From: an uncultured Oscillospiraceae bacterium
GTDB taxonomy: Bacteria > Bacillota > Clostridia > Oscillospirales > Acutalibacteraceae
DNA length: 7,087 nt
Direction of reading: 5' to 3'
NCBI GenBank assembly: GCA_900540535.1
Contig: UQGM01000073.1
Location: forward strand, 1 to 7,087
Below are positions 6,112 through 7,087 of this stretch, piece after piece. Every line of letters begins with the position of its first letter. Position 1 is the stretch's first letter. The position numbers were made by a program, and so were the translations under genes. Below the pieces are notes generated by a model. That model did no database searches and was not told where the DNA came from. It was given only the letters and a program-made list of their open reading frames with translations.

Positions 6112-6196
6112 ACGTCGGCAGTTTGAAGGGGTTTAATCTATCACCGGCAAAGAGTAAACGTTTTACTACTTTCCATATCTTTTCCTTTGCCGCCGT
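6112..6196. repeat. 85-nt structured repeat, copy 2
   Basis: Gap-free homologue of copy 1. Its closing stem CACGTCGGCA (6111-6120) with TGCCGCCGTG (6188-6197) pairs at 9 of 10 positions. Compared with copy 1, one C-G pair has become A-T and one T-A pair has become C-G, so the pairing was kept while the bases changed. The central hairpin AGTAAA-CGT-TTTACT (6153-6167) extends through AAAG/CTTT with one bulged A. An alternative 8-bp stem, CGGCAAAG (6145-6152) with CTTTGCCG (6185-6192), is also possible. Confidence 0.6.
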
Positions 6197-6204
6197 GTGC
6201 GACT

Positions 6205-6307
6205 GTCAAATTTAAAAATTTCTGCGGTTCTTTGGTTTTCAGAGATAATGTGCACTTTTATTTACTTTTGTAAAATTGCAAGCTAATCAACCACGCACTG
6301 ATGATTA
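6205..6307. other. AT-rich spacer with no recognisable feature
   Basis: Between the repeat block and the acetyltransferase stop. It contains AAATTT twice (6208-6221) and a 5-bp TTTAC/GTAAA stem (6261-6274) without a T-tract on either strand. No convincing terminator for the acetyltransferase transcript is visible here. Confidence 0.5.
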
Positions 6308-6925
6308 TTATTTAATGTAAGTGACACCGCTCATGTTAACCTTGGCTGTGGGCAATTGTTCCAGAGCTTGCTGTTTCTGCCATTCTTTTCTTATAATGCC
6401 GTATTCCGCTATATCCAAAAATTCTCCGCCGGTGGATTTGAACTTTTCCTTTTTTATGCCCTCCAACGTCAAACCGCATTTTAGAGCCACTTTCCCTGAC
6501 CCCGGATTTTTAACGGCATGGCGTATTTCAACTCGGTTGACTCCTACCTCGGTGAAAAGATAATCAATAACAGTTTTTGCAGCTTCGGTCATAATGCCTT
6601 TATTCCAGTAGTCAAAACCGATACAGTATCCAATTTCGACATCTTCGCTTCTCTCATTTATTTTTACAACACTGATGCCGCCTATAGGTTTACCTTGATA
6701 CTCAATTGCCCAGTTATACATATTAGCCTTTCTGTATCCCATACACCACTTTCTTAAAATCTTTTTTGTTTCTTTCGGTGATGTATGAGGGGTCCACGTC
6801 AAAAACCGTGCAACTCTTTCATCATTTGCCCAGTTTTCAAACATGGCCTGAGCGTCCGACACATAAAATCTTCTGAGAATAAGTCTTTCTGTTTTTAAAG
6901 TTTGTGTTCCTCTATGGTTAAGCAT
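6308..6925 (-). CDS. GNAT-family N-acetyltransferase, RimJ/RimL (Acetyltransf_3) type
   Basis: Predicted cytoplasmic enzyme that transfers acetyl from acetyl-CoA to an amine; the acceptor (a protein N-terminus or a small molecule) is not determinable. Seen in 205 residues: the N-terminal TERLILRRF (12-20) typical of the family, ARFLTWTPHTSP (39-50), a central strand NWAIEYQGKPIGGISV (71-86), IGYCIGFDYWNKGIMTEA (98-115) in which WNKGIMTEA is the acetyl-CoA pyrophosphate-binding loop, and NPGSGKVALKCGLTLEG (140-156), the usual C-terminal GNAT strand-turn. The last 20 or so residues are not conserved in style. GGAGG (6934-6938) 8 nt upstream fixes the ATG; an ATG at 6932 is out of frame. It starts 30 bp after the preceding methyltransferase-like gene, so the two are probably one transcript. 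Confidence 0.92.
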   Translation of the reverse strand: MLNHRGTQTLKTERLILRRFYVSDAQAMFENWANDERVARFLTWTPHTSPKETKKILRKWCMGYRKANMYNWAIEYQGKPIGGISVVKINERSEDVEIGYCIGFDYWNKGIMTEAAKTVIDYLFTEVGVNRVEIRHAVKNPGSGKVALKCGLTLEGIKKEKFKSTGGEFLDIAEYGIIRKEWQKQQALEQLPTAKVNMSGVTYIK

Positions 6926-6955
6926 AATTCATTCCTCCAATCTGTATTTTGTTTG

Positions 6956-7087
6956 CTATTCCTTTCTGAAAATATCAAGGGTATGATGAGAGTATCCAAT
7001 CAGGTCTTGTCGCTCACACGTAGCAAGATGATATTTGAGATACAGTTCATACATTCTGTCATCCATGTTATCAACAGTTTCACGCAT
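6956..7087 (-). CDS. C-terminal fragment of a probable class I SAM-dependent methyltransferase
   Basis: An open frame enters from the right edge and ends at TAG (6958-6956), giving 43 residues. It includes MYELYLKYHLATCERQDL and then IGYSHHTLDIFRK. This tail closely resembles, from memory, the C-termini of clostridial SAM methyltransferases that end in a CER...HTLDIFRK pattern. The SAM-binding motifs would lie upstream, outside the window. The first visible codon is ATG, but no upstream sequence is available, and a 43-residue stand-alone gene is less likely than a truncated view. It lies 30 bp upstream of the acetyltransferase and is probably in its operon. Confidence 0.55.
   Translation of the reverse strand: MRETVDNMDDRMYELYLKYHLATCERQDLIGYSHHTLDIFRKE

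Larger units (their letters stand above)
5705..6204. repeat. Palindrome-rich non-coding block bounded by a 10-bp inverted repeat (MITE-like candidate)
   Basis: AGTCGCACAC (5705-5714) and GTGTGCGACT (6195-6204) are perfect inverted repeats bracketing exactly 500 bp. The interior contains tandem repeats, several hairpins and two copies of an 85-nt structured unit. The open frames inside have no ribosome sites or recognisable domains: a TTG-started 100-codon minus frame at 5991-5689 and a 66-codon plus frame at 6015-6215. No transposase is present. No target-site duplication is visible next to the inverted repeat, so the true ends may differ. It may be a non-autonomous mobile element, a cluster of intergenic repeats or part of an RNA gene. 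The observation is solid but the class is inference. Confidence 0.45.

Noticed and set aside
6015..6215. 66-codon plus-strand open frame
   Set aside because: It lies across both 85-nt structured repeats, has no Shine-Dalgarno sequence and shows no family resemblance.
6261..6274. Terminator for the acetyltransferase transcript
   Set aside because: Only a 5-bp stem with no T-run on either strand.

Overview
The window looks like chromosomal DNA of a low-to-moderate-GC anaerobic member of the Bacillota, most likely class Clostridia. The signs are strong GGAGG ribosome binding sites, sigma-A-type promoters, a short cobalamin-dependent MetH without its reactivation domain, a four-cysteine L28 protein, an HI0933-type flavoprotein and an RpiR regulator. 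This is inferred from protein style; no species can be named. All protein genes except rpmB lie on the minus strand.

Layout, in the direction of minus-strand transcription from the centre leftwards: metF (5198-4332) and metH (4282-1901) form a two-gene methionine / one-carbon operon. MetF makes 5-methyl-tetrahydrofolate, and MetH passes its methyl group through cobalamin to homocysteine. A good sigma-A promoter precedes metF, and an imperfect dyad lies exactly between its -35 and -10. No terminator is visible after metH. A new promoter starts 4 bp beyond the metH stop and drives an RpiR/SIS-family regulator (1777-902). The regulator overlaps by 8 bp the start of an HI0933-type FAD flavoprotein (909 to below 1), which runs off the left edge.

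Divergent from metF is rpmB (ribosomal protein L28, 5421-5609, plus strand), with its own promoter, a strong Shine-Dalgarno sequence and a textbook intrinsic terminator.

From about 5681 to 6307 there is no convincing gene. Most of it is a palindrome-rich, repeat-like block. A perfect 10-bp inverted repeat (5705-5714 and 6195-6204) brackets 500 bp. Inside are two tandem repeat pairs, an 11-bp perfect hairpin, a GC-rich 7-bp hairpin, and two diverged 85-nt copies (6000-6084 and 6112-6196) whose closing stems are kept by paired base changes. This is the least explained part of the window.

The right end holds a RimJ/RimL-type GNAT acetyltransferase (6925-6308). It is preceded by the last 43 codons of what is probably a SAM-dependent methyltransferase (7087-6956), with 30 bp between them, so they are probably co-transcribed.

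No CRISPR array, insertion sequence, complete tRNA, rRNA or recognisable riboswitch was found.
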